From: Mycobacterium sp. DL99
GTDB taxonomy: Bacteria; Actinomycetota; Actinomycetes; Mycobacteriales; Mycobacteriaceae
DNA: 64,000 nt
Direction: 5' to 3'
NCBI RefSeq assembly: GCF_004762045.1
Contig: NZ_SJOM01000007.1
Coordinates: 3,359,906-3,423,905, forward strand
Shown: positions 7,997-16,151 of the stretch, in pieces
How positions within the stretch are numbered: position 1 is the first letter of the stretch
Layout: every line of letters begins with the position of its first letter
Made by a program: the position numbers and the translations under genes
Notes under the pieces: generated by a model
The model's database searches: none
What the model was told of the DNA's origin: nothing
The model's input: the letters and a program-made list of their open reading frames with translations, nothing else

Positions 7997-8021
7997 TCGA
8001 CTGCTGCCCACAACTAGGAGG

Positions 8022-9191
8022 TTAGCCGTCCTCCCTGGAAATACGACCGTGCAGAACAGATGCCCGCAGGGTGAGATGGTTGCGCTCGGCCAGCGATTGC
8101 GCCTCGGCCGCCGCCTTCACGTAGAGCCGTGCCGCCATCGAGATGTCGCCTGCACGCTCGTGCAGATAGGCGGCCGCCGCGGTGTGGCGCGGCAGTGCCG
8201 GGTCGAGTTCGGCGAGCGCGGCCAACCCCGCCTGCGGCCCGTCGGCCTCACCTACGGCGACAGCGCGGTTGAGTCGCACCACCGGACTGTCGGTGAGCGC
8301 CACGAGTTCGTCGTACCACTCGACGATCTGCACCCAGTCGGTCTCCTCGGCGGACTGGGCGTCGGCATGCAGCGCCGCCACCGCCGCCTGCGCCTGGTAC
8401 TGCCCGAGCCGGTCGCGTGCCAGCGCGGCTTGCAGCACGAACACACCCTCGGCGATGAGATGGCGCTGCCACAGCGTGCGGTCCTGCTCCGCCAGCGGAA
8501 CCAGGCTCCCGTCGGCGCGGGTGCGAGCCGGGCGCCTGGCATGGTGCAGCAGGAACAGTGCGAGCAGGCCGCTGACTTCCGGATCGTCGGTGGTCCTGGC
8601 CAATTGACGGGCCAACCTGATCGCCTCGGCTGCCAGGTCGACATCGCCGCTGTAGCCCTCGTTGAACACCAGGTACAGCACGCTCAGCACGGTGCCCAGG
8701 TCCCCGGGACTGTCCAGCCGCACCTCGGCCACAGTGCGCTTGGCGCGGCTGATCCGTTGCGCCATCGTCGATTCCGGCACGAGATAGGCCTGCGCGATCT
8801 GGCGTGTGGTCAGGCCGCCGACCGCGCGCAGCGTCAATGCGACGGCGGACGACGAGGTCAGGCTCGGATGCGCGCACAGGAAGTAGAGCTGCAGCGTGTC
8901 GTCGGCCGCGGGCGCGGCTCCGGCGGCCGGTTCGGCCGAGACCCGGACCTCACGGTTACGCCGCGCCGCGTCGGAGCGGGTGACGTCGAGGAAACGCCGC
9001 CACGCCGTGGTGATCAGCCAGCCCTTCGGGTCGTCGGGTTGGCGGCTCGGCCAGGTTTCCCAGGCCCGGACCAGGGCTTCCTGCACGGCGTCCTCGGCCG
9101 TCGCGAAGTCGGCCCCGCGGTGGACGAGGGCAGCCAGGACACCGGGAATCAGATCGCGGAGTTGCTGCTCGTCCACCGCGCCGGCGGCCAT
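8022..9191 (-). CDS. ECF RNA polymerase sigma factor, ECF42 type
   Basis: 389 residues. Region 2 (TAEDAVQEALVRAWETWP) and region 4 (LTTRQIAQAYLVPESTMAQRISRAK) fit ECF sigma factors, and the long C-terminal extension of roughly 200 residues (YLVFNEGYSGDV, DWVQIVEWYDELVALT, SPVVRLNRAVAVGE) is the DUF6596/TPR-like region of group ECF42. The start codon abuts the stop of the upstream DGPF gene with no gap, so both are co-transcribed. ECF42 factors lack a classical anti-sigma factor; the C-terminal extension is reported to be needed for activity. They usually activate their own DGPF operon. Confidence 0.9.
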   Translation of the reverse strand: MAAGAVDEQQLRDLIPGVLAALVHRGADFATAEDAVQEALVRAWETWPSRQPDDPKGWLITTAWRRFLDVTRSDAARRNREVRVSAEPAAGAAPAADDTLQLYFLCAHPSLTSSSAVALTLRAVGGLTTRQIAQAYLVPESTMAQRISRAKRTVAEVRLDSPGDLGTVLSVLYLVFNEGYSGDVDLAAEAIRLARQLARTTDDPEVSGLLALFLLHHARRPARTRADGSLVPLAEQDRTLWQRHLIAEGVFVLQAALARDRLGQYQAQAAVAALHADAQSAEETDWVQIVEWYDELVALTDSPVVRLNRAVAVGEADGPQAGLAALAELDPALPRHTAAAAYLHERAGDISMAARLYVKAAAEAQSLAERNHLTLRASVLHGRISREDG

Positions 9192-9599
9192 CTACTCGGT
9201 GACGGTCGACGAGGCCGTCAGGAACGGGCGCACCTCGAGCCACTCGTGGATCGGCTTGCCGCCGGCGCCGGGCGCCGCCGACAGTTCTCCGGCCAGCGCG
9301 ACGGCCCGCTCGTAGGAGTCGACGTCGACGATCATCCAGCCCGCGATCAGGTCCTTGGTCTCGGCGAACGGGCCGTCGGTCACCGGTGGCCTGCCCTCGC
9401 CGTCGTAGCGGACCCAGGCGCCCTCCGGGGCGAGGGCCTGGCTGTTGACGTACTCACCGCTGTCCTTCAGCCGGTCCGCGAAGTCGTTCATGTACTGGAG
9501 GTGGGCCTGGATCTCGTCTGGTGTCCACTGGTCCATCGGGATGTCGTTGACGGACGCGGGCGCGCCTCGGTAGTGCTTGAGAAACAGGTACTTGGCCAT
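9192..9599 (-). CDS. YciI-like DGPF-domain protein
   Basis: 135 residues. The motif TDGPFAETKDLIAGWMIVDV in the middle is the hallmark DGPF of proteins encoded beside ECF41/42 sigma factors. It starts MAKYLFLKHYRG and has the ferredoxin-like YCII fold pattern. It is preceded by a strong ribosome-binding site (GAAGGGAG) 7 bases before the ATG. Its biochemical function is not established for the family. Immediately followed by the sigma factor gene, forming a two-gene operon that the sigma factor probably controls. Confidence 0.9.
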   Translation of the reverse strand: MAKYLFLKHYRGAPASVNDIPMDQWTPDEIQAHLQYMNDFADRLKDSGEYVNSQALAPEGAWVRYDGEGRPPVTDGPFAETKDLIAGWMIVDVDSYERAVALAGELSAAPGAGGKPIHEWLEVRPFLTASSTVTE

Positions 9600-9647
9600 G
9601 TGATTCTCCCTTCAGGTTCGCGACCCTAGTTGGTCGCTCACATCTGG

Positions 9648-9675
9648 GACGGAGCCATCGCGGCGATTCTCGACA
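9648..9675 (-). promoter_or_regulatory. Candidate ECF42-dependent promoter
   Basis: On the minus strand TGTCGA (9675-9670) is followed 18 bases later by CGTC (9651-9648), about 49 bases before the ATG of the DGPF gene. As I recall, ECF42 promoters have TGTCGA at -35 and CGWC at -10 with a spacing near 16-17, so the spacing here is one base longer. It suggests autoregulation of the DGPF-sigma operon. Confidence 0.4.
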
Positions 9676-9833
9676 TCGAAGACCGAAATCTTTCTGATCT
9701 CGGTGTCAGCCCATGTCGCGCTGGTTCAGGATGACGTATGACCCCGTCGCCGACCTCAAGTGCAGACTCAATCACTTCGTTTGGCTAAGCTTCGGGTATC
9801 CAAGTTCAGAGTCAAGCACCGAGGTGGACATTC

Positions 9834-10070
9834 ATGTTCGGAAGCAAGGCAACCCTGGCCACCATCGCGGCCACAGGCCTGATCGGGGCCGCCCTCGGCC
9901 TCGGCACCGCCATCGCGAGCGCGGAACCGGATCCGAGCCTGCCGCCACCGCCGAACGCGCCGAAGAAGCCGGCTGAGACCTGGCAGGGCAAGCCGATGGT
10001 CTGGTGGAACCTGCCTGCCGGCGGCCACTGGGGCGTCTGGGTCAACGGCGACTTCCTCCCGTTCACCTGA
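9834..10070 (+). CDS. Small secreted protein
   Basis: 78 residues. A signal peptide is evident: MFGSKATLATIAATGLIGAA followed by an ASA cleavage site before EPDPSLPPPPN. The mature chain of about 48 residues is short, Pro-rich at its start, then Trp-rich (PMVWWNLPAGGHWGVWVNG). A GAGGTGG ribosome-binding site lies 7 bases upstream. No known domain. Similar tiny Trp-rich secreted proteins occur in mycobacteria without assigned roles. It stands alone between the sigma operon and the lactonase-like gene; its divergent upstream region is shared with the DGPF operon. Confidence 0.75.
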   Translation: MFGSKATLATIAATGLIGAALGLGTAIASAEPDPSLPPPPNAPKKPAETWQGKPMVWWNLPAGGHWGVWVNGDFLPFT

Positions 10071-10096
10071 TCGGTTGAACCGGACCTGAGGGCCCG

Positions 10097-10945
10097 ATGA
10101 CATCCATCGAGGCCCTCGCCGCAGTCCCGTTCGTCGACGGGATCGTCTACGGCGAGGGGCCCCGTTGGCACGGTGACCGCCTGTGGTTCACCGATGGCCT
10201 GGCCGGCCGGGTGTACTCGGCCGGCGCGGCCGGTGACCTCGCAGTCGAGGTCGAGCTCGCGCGTGCTTCCGGTCTCGGGTGGCTACCCGACGGAACCCTC
10301 GTGGTGTCGACGCTCTTCGCAGCGCAGCTGCACCATGCCGACGCGCGCGGGAGCGTGACGGCCACCTACGACGTCAGCGACCTGGCGTGGTCCACCAACG
10401 ATCTGGTGGTCGCGCCGGACGGCCGGGCGTACGTCGACCTATACATCGCCGACGGCGGCGGCCTGACCGGCGGGATCGGCCTGGTCGCCCCCGACGGCAC
10501 CGTGCAGGTGGTCGCCACCGGGTTGTCGATGCCCAATGGCCTGGCGTTCCTACCCGATGAGTCGACCCTGGTGGTCAGCGAGACACACGGCTCGCGGCTG
10601 CTGGCGTTCACCGCCGGTCCCGACGGCAGCTTCAGTTCGCCGACCGTGTTCGCCGACCTCGGTCCGCACCGGCACCCCGACGGGTTGTGCGTCGACACCG
10701 CGGGAGGCGTCTGGGTCGGCTGCTATGACACCGGGGAGTTCCTGCGCGTGCTCGCCGGTGGCGAGATCACCCATCGCATCGAGATCGACAGCGGATGGGC
10801 GGTGGCCCCGGCGCTCGGCGGCCACGACGGACGAACGCTGTATCTCGTGGTCGACGAAACAACTCACGAAGGTCTTCTGGCCGGCTCCTCGACGGGTCGG
10901 ATCCTGCAGGCACGCGTCGACATTCCCGGTGTGGGATCGCCCTGA
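10097..10945 (+). CDS. SMP-30/gluconolactonase-like beta-propeller protein
   Basis: 282 residues with the six-bladed propeller pattern of the SMP-30/LRE family. The metal-ligand motifs are present: EGPRWH near the N-terminus (Glu), MPNGLAFLPD in the middle (Asn) and HPDGLCVDTAGGVWVG (Asp). Family members are calcium- or zinc-dependent lactonases that hydrolyse sugar lactones or related esters. No signal peptide, so probably cytosolic. It starts 26 bases after the small secreted gene. Substrate unknown; a sugar-acid pathway is not encoded nearby. Ends 10 bases before the convergent exporter gene. Confidence 0.85.
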   Translation: MTSIEALAAVPFVDGIVYGEGPRWHGDRLWFTDGLAGRVYSAGAAGDLAVEVELARASGLGWLPDGTLVVSTLFAAQLHHADARGSVTATYDVSDLAWSTNDLVVAPDGRAYVDLYIADGGGLTGGIGLVAPDGTVQVVATGLSMPNGLAFLPDESTLVVSETHGSRLLAFTAGPDGSFSSPTVFADLGPHRHPDGLCVDTAGGVWVGCYDTGEFLRVLAGGEITHRIEIDSGWAVAPALGGHDGRTLYLVVDETTHEGLLAGSSTGRILQARVDIPGVGSP

Positions 10946-10955
10946 TCGCCTGATT

Positions 10956-12512
10956 TCAGTGGCCCTGGTCTTCGCTCTCATCGGCGTCGGACTCTTCGGC
11001 CGGTGCCGCTTCCAACGGGACGCTTTCGCGTTGGGCGCCGACGGCGGGGGTGTTGTCAGCGGGTTGGAGCCGGACCACCTGGCCGACTGCGCGGCGCAGC
11101 CCAGGCGGTCCTTCTTTACGGAAGTACTCACCGATGCGTCCGGCACGGTACCGAAGTGGCGAGCCGAGCAGCTCACCCAACACCACGCCGCTGCCGAGGG
11201 CCAGCGCTGTCGCTGCCGCGGTCAGCAGGTGCGCGAGCCCCTCACCGAACTTCTCGTCCACGGCGAAGGCGAACACCGCCCAGAACACCGCGAGGCCGGG
11301 GAGCATCGGCATGATGCCGGCCGTCGCCGTCACCAGCGCCGGAGACTGCCGGCGAATGGAGATCAACGTGGCCAGGAAACCGACACCGACCGCCGCGATC
11401 CCGGTGGCCGCCCACTGGCCGAACCCGGCTGTCCCCAGCCCGATCAATGTCAGCTCCGCCAGCCCGGCCGCCAGCCCGGCTGTGGGCAATGAGCGCAGTG
11501 GTGCATAGCTGGCCATGGTCAGGCAGATTCCGGCCAGCGCGGCACCCACAACCGCCAGGATTATCGGCACCGGTCCCCTCGGCGTGATGAAGGTGCCGGC
11601 CGCGTTGACGTGCAGTTCGATCTCGACCCCCAGCAGCGTGGCGGCCTGCAGTGCGCCGGTGATGCCGACGACGATTCCCGCGGTGAGAAACACCGCGTCA
11701 CCGAGCCGCGCGACTGCGGTGACCATGTACCCGGTCAACGCGTCCTGCACGGCACCGACCAGGGTCATCCCGGACAACAACAACACGATCCCGGTGGCGA
11801 CCAGGGCGCTGAGACCCTGACCGGTGTAGCGGTAGGCGGCCAGAGCGATCAACGTCGCGATCGCCGCCCCGACCGCATGCTGGAAGAAGAACGGTGTACC
11901 GATTCGGTTCAGCAGCCGGCCGACCCGGTCGATCAGCGCGGCGGTGAGGCTGGCCAGCAGACAGGTCAACCAGTTGCCGCCCAGCAACATCGCGATGCCG
12001 AGCGCGAAACCCGCCCACCCGGCGGTCGCGAGCCATCGAGGAAACGGATGCGGGCTCTCGGTCAGCTCATCCATGGCCTCGTGCGCCTCGTCGACGGTGA
12101 TACCGCCGGCGGTGATGCGCCGAACCAATCGATCGAGATGAGCGAGCCGGGTGTAATCCGTCGACCTGGTCCGTACCGCCCGCATGATCGTTACCGGCGG
12201 GCTGTCCGCGGTCGGCAGTGCCGACACGATGATCGTCGCGACGGTGATGTCGACGACGCAGTCGGTGAGCCGGTAGGCCTGTGCGACGTCCTGGGTGGTG
12301 GCCACGACATCGGCAGTACCCGAGCCCGACGACAGCATCACCTCCGCGAGCCGGATGGTCAGGTCGAGGACCTTGCGGGTGTGCACGTCACCCATCCCCG
12401 CCGACGCGCGACTGCGTCGGCCGGCGACCGGTGCCGGGTCGCGGCGCCCTCGCAGGGCCATGCGCAGCCCGCCGCGCAAGCGGTCCCTGCCGTTCAGACC
12501 TTCCTCAGCCAT
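10956..12512 (-). CDS. Threonine/serine exporter family protein (ThrE-type)
   Basis: 518 residues. The N-terminal half contains the conserved soluble part (LAEVMLSSGSGTADVVATT, with TVATIIVSALPTADSPPVTI) and the ThrE membrane domain with many hydrophobic segments. The C-terminal half repeats a smaller ThrE_2 domain (VVGAALAGICLTMASYAPLR, IMPMLPGLAVFWAVFAFAV). About ten membrane helices are expected. It ends in an acidic tail, EESDADESEDQGH. ThrE of Corynebacterium exports L-threonine and L-serine; mycobacterial homologues share the architecture. The single gene is flanked by unrelated functions, so substrate remains inferred. Confidence 0.85.
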   Translation of the reverse strand: MAEEGLNGRDRLRGGLRMALRGRRDPAPVAGRRSRASAGMGDVHTRKVLDLTIRLAEVMLSSGSGTADVVATTQDVAQAYRLTDCVVDITVATIIVSALPTADSPPVTIMRAVRTRSTDYTRLAHLDRLVRRITAGGITVDEAHEAMDELTESPHPFPRWLATAGWAGFALGIAMLLGGNWLTCLLASLTAALIDRVGRLLNRIGTPFFFQHAVGAAIATLIALAAYRYTGQGLSALVATGIVLLLSGMTLVGAVQDALTGYMVTAVARLGDAVFLTAGIVVGITGALQAATLLGVEIELHVNAAGTFITPRGPVPIILAVVGAALAGICLTMASYAPLRSLPTAGLAAGLAELTLIGLGTAGFGQWAATGIAAVGVGFLATLISIRRQSPALVTATAGIMPMLPGLAVFWAVFAFAVDEKFGEGLAHLLTAAATALALGSGVVLGELLGSPLRYRAGRIGEYFRKEGPPGLRRAVGQVVRLQPADNTPAVGAQRESVPLEAAPAEESDADESEDQGH

Positions 12513-12576
12513 CGTTGAAAAGCGTACTGATGAACGGTCGGCTCCCGGTGGAACTACGCCTCGGCCCGCGGTGTCG

Positions 12577-13236
12577 TCAGCGGGCGCGGTCGGCGGCCCG
12601 GATCACATCGGAGCCGACAAAGGTGAAGATCTGCGCGCCCGGCGCCAACGGTTCAGGGGACCCGGTGAAGCGATGCGCTCCCACGCCATAGCTCACATCC
12701 GGTGGCGACACCCAGACCAGGTCGAAACCGCGCTCGTCAAACCAGTTGAGGATCAAGGGAACCCGGTCGGGAACGGTGCGCCCCCGGGTCCACAGCACGG
12801 TGCCGCCGGTCTTCGTCAGCTGCGGGAGGAAGCCGATGGCCCGTTCGATGTCCTCGTCGGTGATGTTGCCGAAGATGCCGCAGGCCACCACGACGTCGGC
12901 AGGGACCAGGTCCGCGTAGTGGTCGATGAGCGCGGCATCTCCGATCACCACCTCGACGCCGGTCAACCCATAGCTGCTCACCTTCTCGGCGGCGACCTCG
13001 GCGTTGCGGGGATCCAACTCGACCAGGCGCGCCCGGACATCGTCGCGTCGCGGATGCCCGGCCAGTACCTCGAGCAGGTCCCGGCCTTGGCCGGCGCACA
13101 AGCTGACGACCCGAAGCGGGCCGGCCGGAGCGTCGTCCAGCGCTTGTCTGATCAAGGTCTGCACGGCGCGAAGCCGGTGCGCCAGCGCCGAATCGGGTCG
13201 GTCATAGTCTTCATGCCAGCTGTGCCAGTCCACCAC
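12577..13236 (-). CDS. SAM-dependent methyltransferase-like protein
   Basis: About 219 residues from the GTG at 13236, chosen because homologous-looking sequence starts at VDWHSWHEDYDRPDSALAHR; the open frame continues upstream to 13320 with a basic, Arg-rich stretch that is probably not translated. Motif I is VVSLCAGQGRDLLEVL, the acidic residue comes in LVELDPRNAEVA, and the region ADVVVACGIFGNITDEDIER follows. This resembles class I SAM methyltransferases of a mycobacterial type that are annotated only by fold. A substrate cannot be inferred. Convergent neighbours are absent; the upstream gene is transcribed the same way. Confidence 0.75.
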   Translation of the reverse strand: MVDWHSWHEDYDRPDSALAHRLRAVQTLIRQALDDAPAGPLRVVSLCAGQGRDLLEVLAGHPRRDDVRARLVELDPRNAEVAAEKVSSYGLTGVEVVIGDAALIDHYADLVPADVVVACGIFGNITDEDIERAIGFLPQLTKTGGTVLWTRGRTVPDRVPLILNWFDERGFDLVWVSPPDVSYGVGAHRFTGSPEPLAPGAQIFTFVGSDVIRAADRAR

Positions 13237-13450
13237 GGGAGAAACCCTATGGCCGGGGGACGATCCGCCCCGGCGTTGCAGGCCGGCCCGACGCCGCCGC
13301 ACTTGACTACGCACGGTCACCCCCGCGTTGTGAATTCATTTGGCGCAGAGCGCTATTCGATCAGCACTGGTCGACTGATCGGACCAGGTGGCGGGTTTAT
13401 CGCGGCGTGATGAATATTGGCGGCCAGCGCTGGAACCGCAGGGCCGGCGA

Positions 13451-14368
13451 CTATCTGCCGTGAGCGGCGAAGAACTGCGCCGAGGCGTCCGAGGCATCGA
13501 AAGCCCGACTGGCCGCTCCAACGGACTGCACCGGAAGGATCTCGGGCACGCCCGGCCAGGTGTGCCCGCCCCCGTCGACCCGCATGAACACCACCGAAGT
13601 TCCGGCGGCACACCCATCCGAGGCGATGCGGTGGGTTTCGGTGCCGTCGCCGGTGCTGGGCAGCACCTCGTCAGACGGAGCCGGGCAGCCGTTGATCTGG
13701 CGCCACCGGTCCACCATCGCGGGTCCCGACACCACCGTGCTTCCTCCCCCACGCCCCGTCATCGGTCCGCCGTTGAACGGCACAACGGGGTCCGCCGTCC
13801 CATATGTGGCCAGGACCGAAACCGGCCTCGACGGATTGCAACCGACATTCGTCCCGAGGGTGCCCGCGACCGGGGCGATGGCCGCGAACAGGTCGGCCCG
13901 ATCACAGGCCAACCGGTTGGCCATGAATCCGCCGGCCGACAGACCGGTGGCATATACCCGGCCCCTCGGGATCGCGTTCTCGGCCACCAGACGATCGACG
14001 AGGGTCGCGATGAACCCGACATCGTCGACCCGCTGACGGTCCGGCACAGAGGCGCCGCGGCCGTCAGCCCAGCTGTAATCGATGCCGTCCGGGTAGACCA
14101 CGGCCAACCCGTAGGCGTCTGCCACCGCGTCGTAATGGGTGAGCGCGGCCTGGTCGGCTCCGGTCGCACCGGCGGCATGCAGGTTGACGACCAGCCCGGA
14201 TGGTGGGCCGCCGGCAGGTAGATGGAGCCGATACGTACGCATCATGCCGCCGTAGTCGATCTGCGCCGACGGAAGGGGTACTGCCGACGCCGGTGCGGCC
14301 GCGGACCAGGAGAGCACGACAAGTGCGGCGGATACCAGCGCTCTGAGACGTCCCGGGGTGAAATGCAC
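13451..14368 (-). CDS. Secreted PHB-depolymerase/feruloyl-esterase-like hydrolase
   Basis: About 305 residues from the GTG at 14368; an ATG at 14467 would add 33 residues, but the hydrophobic signal core (LRALVSAALVVLSWSAAAPASA) then sits too deep. The alpha/beta hydrolase nucleophile elbow is GLSAGGFMANRLA, the oxyanion region is LVVNLHAAGATGADQ, an acid residue lies in YGTADPVVPFNG and the catalytic His in GGGHTWPGV. Cys pairs near the C-terminus may form disulfides. It resembles the LpqC family of mycobacteria but lacks the lipobox Cys, so it is likely soluble and secreted. Substrates of the family are polyesters or aryl esters. Confidence 0.8.
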   Translation of the reverse strand: MHFTPGRLRALVSAALVVLSWSAAAPASAVPLPSAQIDYGGMMRTYRLHLPAGGPPSGLVVNLHAAGATGADQAALTHYDAVADAYGLAVVYPDGIDYSWADGRGASVPDRQRVDDVGFIATLVDRLVAENAIPRGRVYATGLSAGGFMANRLACDRADLFAAIAPVAGTLGTNVGCNPSRPVSVLATYGTADPVVPFNGGPMTGRGGGSTVVSGPAMVDRWRQINGCPAPSDEVLPSTGDGTETHRIASDGCAAGTSVVFMRVDGGGHTWPGVPEILPVQSVGAASRAFDASDASAQFFAAHGR

Positions 14369-14547
14369 CGGGGCAGAGTAGATATCACGGGCGAACTTCC
14401 CGGCAACGCCACGTGACCTACCGGAGAAGATCCCCCCGGCAACCGTCATCATCCGCTTCCACGTCATCCCCGGCCCCCACCGATTCGTCGTCCAGCAAAC
14501 GAAGTACCGACGCTACCTGCTCGCGGCGACCGGCGGGGTGAGAAAGA

Positions 14548-15561
14548 TCAGATCGTCAGGACCATGCGGTAGCGCGCCTGCCCGTGCTCCATCGCGGCAT
14601 AGGCCTCTGCCGCGTCGTCGAGCGGGCGCTCCTCGATCAGGGCCCGAACACCCGACAGCACCGCGAAATGCATTGTCTCCTCCACGTCACGAGCGGTCCC
14701 CGAGGGATGCCCGGAGATGCTCAGGGCAGGCTGGATCAGCTGCACCGGGCTGATCGGCAACGGGTCCGCCGACACCCCGATCGCCACCAGCTCGCCACGC
14801 GGGGCCAGCCCGCCAACCGTGTCGGCCATCGCCTGCGAATTGCCCACGGTAGCCAGGACCACGGCCGCACCGCCCAGGTCACGCAGTGCTGCGCTGACGT
14901 CCCCGGCGGTCGAATCGATGTAGTGCCTGGCGCCCAGCGAGCGCGCATCCGCCTCTTTGCCGGGGCCACGGGCGATCGCGACCGTCTCGAAGCCCATAGC
15001 GTGGGCGAACTGCAGACCGAGGTGGCCCAAGCCGCCGACGCCGAGCACCGCAACGAGATCACCCGGAAGTGCACGGGTGTGGCGAAGGGCGTTGTACGTG
15101 GTCACCCCCGCACACCCCATCGGGGCAGCTTCGGCGAAGGAGAGTTCGTCGGGGATCCGGGCGAGTGCATTGGCCGGCACCGTCACCGATTCCGCGTAAC
15201 CGCCCGGGTAATGCAGGCTCGGAATCTGCCCCTTCTCACAATGAATGAACAGGCCCTTCCGGCACTGGATGCAGACGCCACAGTGGCCGCCGAACCAGCC
15301 GATCGCGACACGGTCGCCCACCGCGAAATCGGTGACGCCCGGGCCGACTTCGACGATGGTGCCCGCGATCTCATGGCCGGGAGTCAGTGGCCAGGTCATG
15401 CCCGGGAACCCGCCGTTGACGATGGCCCGATCGGTGCCGCAGACCCCGCACGCGGCCACTGCCACCCGTACCTGCCCCCGCTCTGGTGAGAGGGTTTGTG
15501 CGTCAACGAGTTCCAGGGCACCGCCGGAAGACTGGACGTGAACAGCTCGATGTGTAGACAT
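14548..15561 (-). CDS. Zinc-dependent alcohol dehydrogenase
   Basis: 337 residues of the medium-chain dehydrogenase family. Catalytic zinc ligands are visible in CGVCGTDRA and PGHEIAG (Cys and His-Glu), and structural-zinc cysteines in HCGVCIQCRKGLFIHC. The NAD(P)-binding motif VLGVGGLGHLGLQFAHAMGF lies near residue 165. The enzyme should oxidise an alcohol or reduce an aldehyde with NAD(P). Start GTG/ATG near 15561 gives a normal family length. It is isolated from its neighbours by about 100 bases on each side. Physiological substrate unknown. Confidence 0.9.
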   Translation of the reverse strand: MSTHRAVHVQSSGGALELVDAQTLSPERGQVRVAVAACGVCGTDRAIVNGGFPGMTWPLTPGHEIAGTIVEVGPGVTDFAVGDRVAIGWFGGHCGVCIQCRKGLFIHCEKGQIPSLHYPGGYAESVTVPANALARIPDELSFAEAAPMGCAGVTTYNALRHTRALPGDLVAVLGVGGLGHLGLQFAHAMGFETVAIARGPGKEADARSLGARHYIDSTAGDVSAALRDLGGAAVVLATVGNSQAMADTVGGLAPRGELVAIGVSADPLPISPVQLIQPALSISGHPSGTARDVEETMHFAVLSGVRALIEERPLDDAAEAYAAMEHGQARYRMVLTI

Positions 15562-15668
15562 GGAGATCCTTACCGTCGCCGTCTGATATCAGGTAATCAT
15601 CGACCGTCGGCGCCCCACTTGGCCATAGCCAGACATCAGCCGGGACGAACGTCAACTAGCCGCGGATG

Positions 15669-16136
15669 CTATTTTTCCGCGGCAGTCCAGTCGTACGGCA
15701 GGAACTTTCCGTCGAACGTCACCACCACCCGATCACCGGCAGGGTGCGATTTGCGCTGCACGTCGAGGCTGAAGTTGATGGCGCTCATGATGCCGTCACC
15801 GAACTGTTCGTGGATGAGTTCCTTGAGCGCGCCGCCGTACACCTGAAGCGCCTCGTAGAAGCGGTAGATGGTCGGGTCGGTGGGCACGGCCGTCGGCAGT
15901 CCACCACGCATCGGCACCGCGGCCAGCACCGGGATCGCCGACTCGTCCAATCCGAGCAGGTCCACGATGATCTTGCCGGATTCGACCGGAACCGGATGCT
16001 GTCCGAGCAGCGCAGACACCGTCCACACCACGGGTTTGTCGATGGCATCGGCCAGCTGCTGCCAGGTCAGGCCCTTGGTCAGGCGGGCTTCCACGATCGC
16101 GGCGGTGATCTCGTCTCTGCTCATACCCAGCAGCAT
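15669..16136 (-). CDS. cynS: Cyanate hydratase (cyanase)
   Basis: 155 residues, the normal size. Cyanase converts cyanate and bicarbonate to ammonia and carbon dioxide as a homodecamer. The N-terminal helix bundle (LTWQQLADAIDKPVVWTVSA) is followed by the highly conserved catalytic domain: PTIYRFYEALQVYGGALKEL contains the catalytic Arg and Glu, and FGDGIMSAINFSLDVQ the catalytic Ser. The end, GKFLPYDW, matches the family. No carbonic anhydrase or cyanate transporter gene adjoins. An internal ATG four codons downstream could be the true start. It lies 15 bases after the end of the FAAL gene in the same direction, so read-through is possible. Confidence 0.95.
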   Translation of the reverse strand: MLLGMSRDEITAAIVEARLTKGLTWQQLADAIDKPVVWTVSALLGQHPVPVESGKIIVDLLGLDESAIPVLAAVPMRGGLPTAVPTDPTIYRFYEALQVYGGALKELIHEQFGDGIMSAINFSLDVQRKSHPAGDRVVVTFDGKFLPYDWTAAEK

Positions 16137-16151
16137 GCCTGCGGCGAACGG

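Noticed and set aside
7707..9629. 640-codon open frame opposite the NDH-2 and sigma genes
   Set aside because: It is antisense to two well-supported genes in high-GC DNA; the translation has no domain-like pattern.
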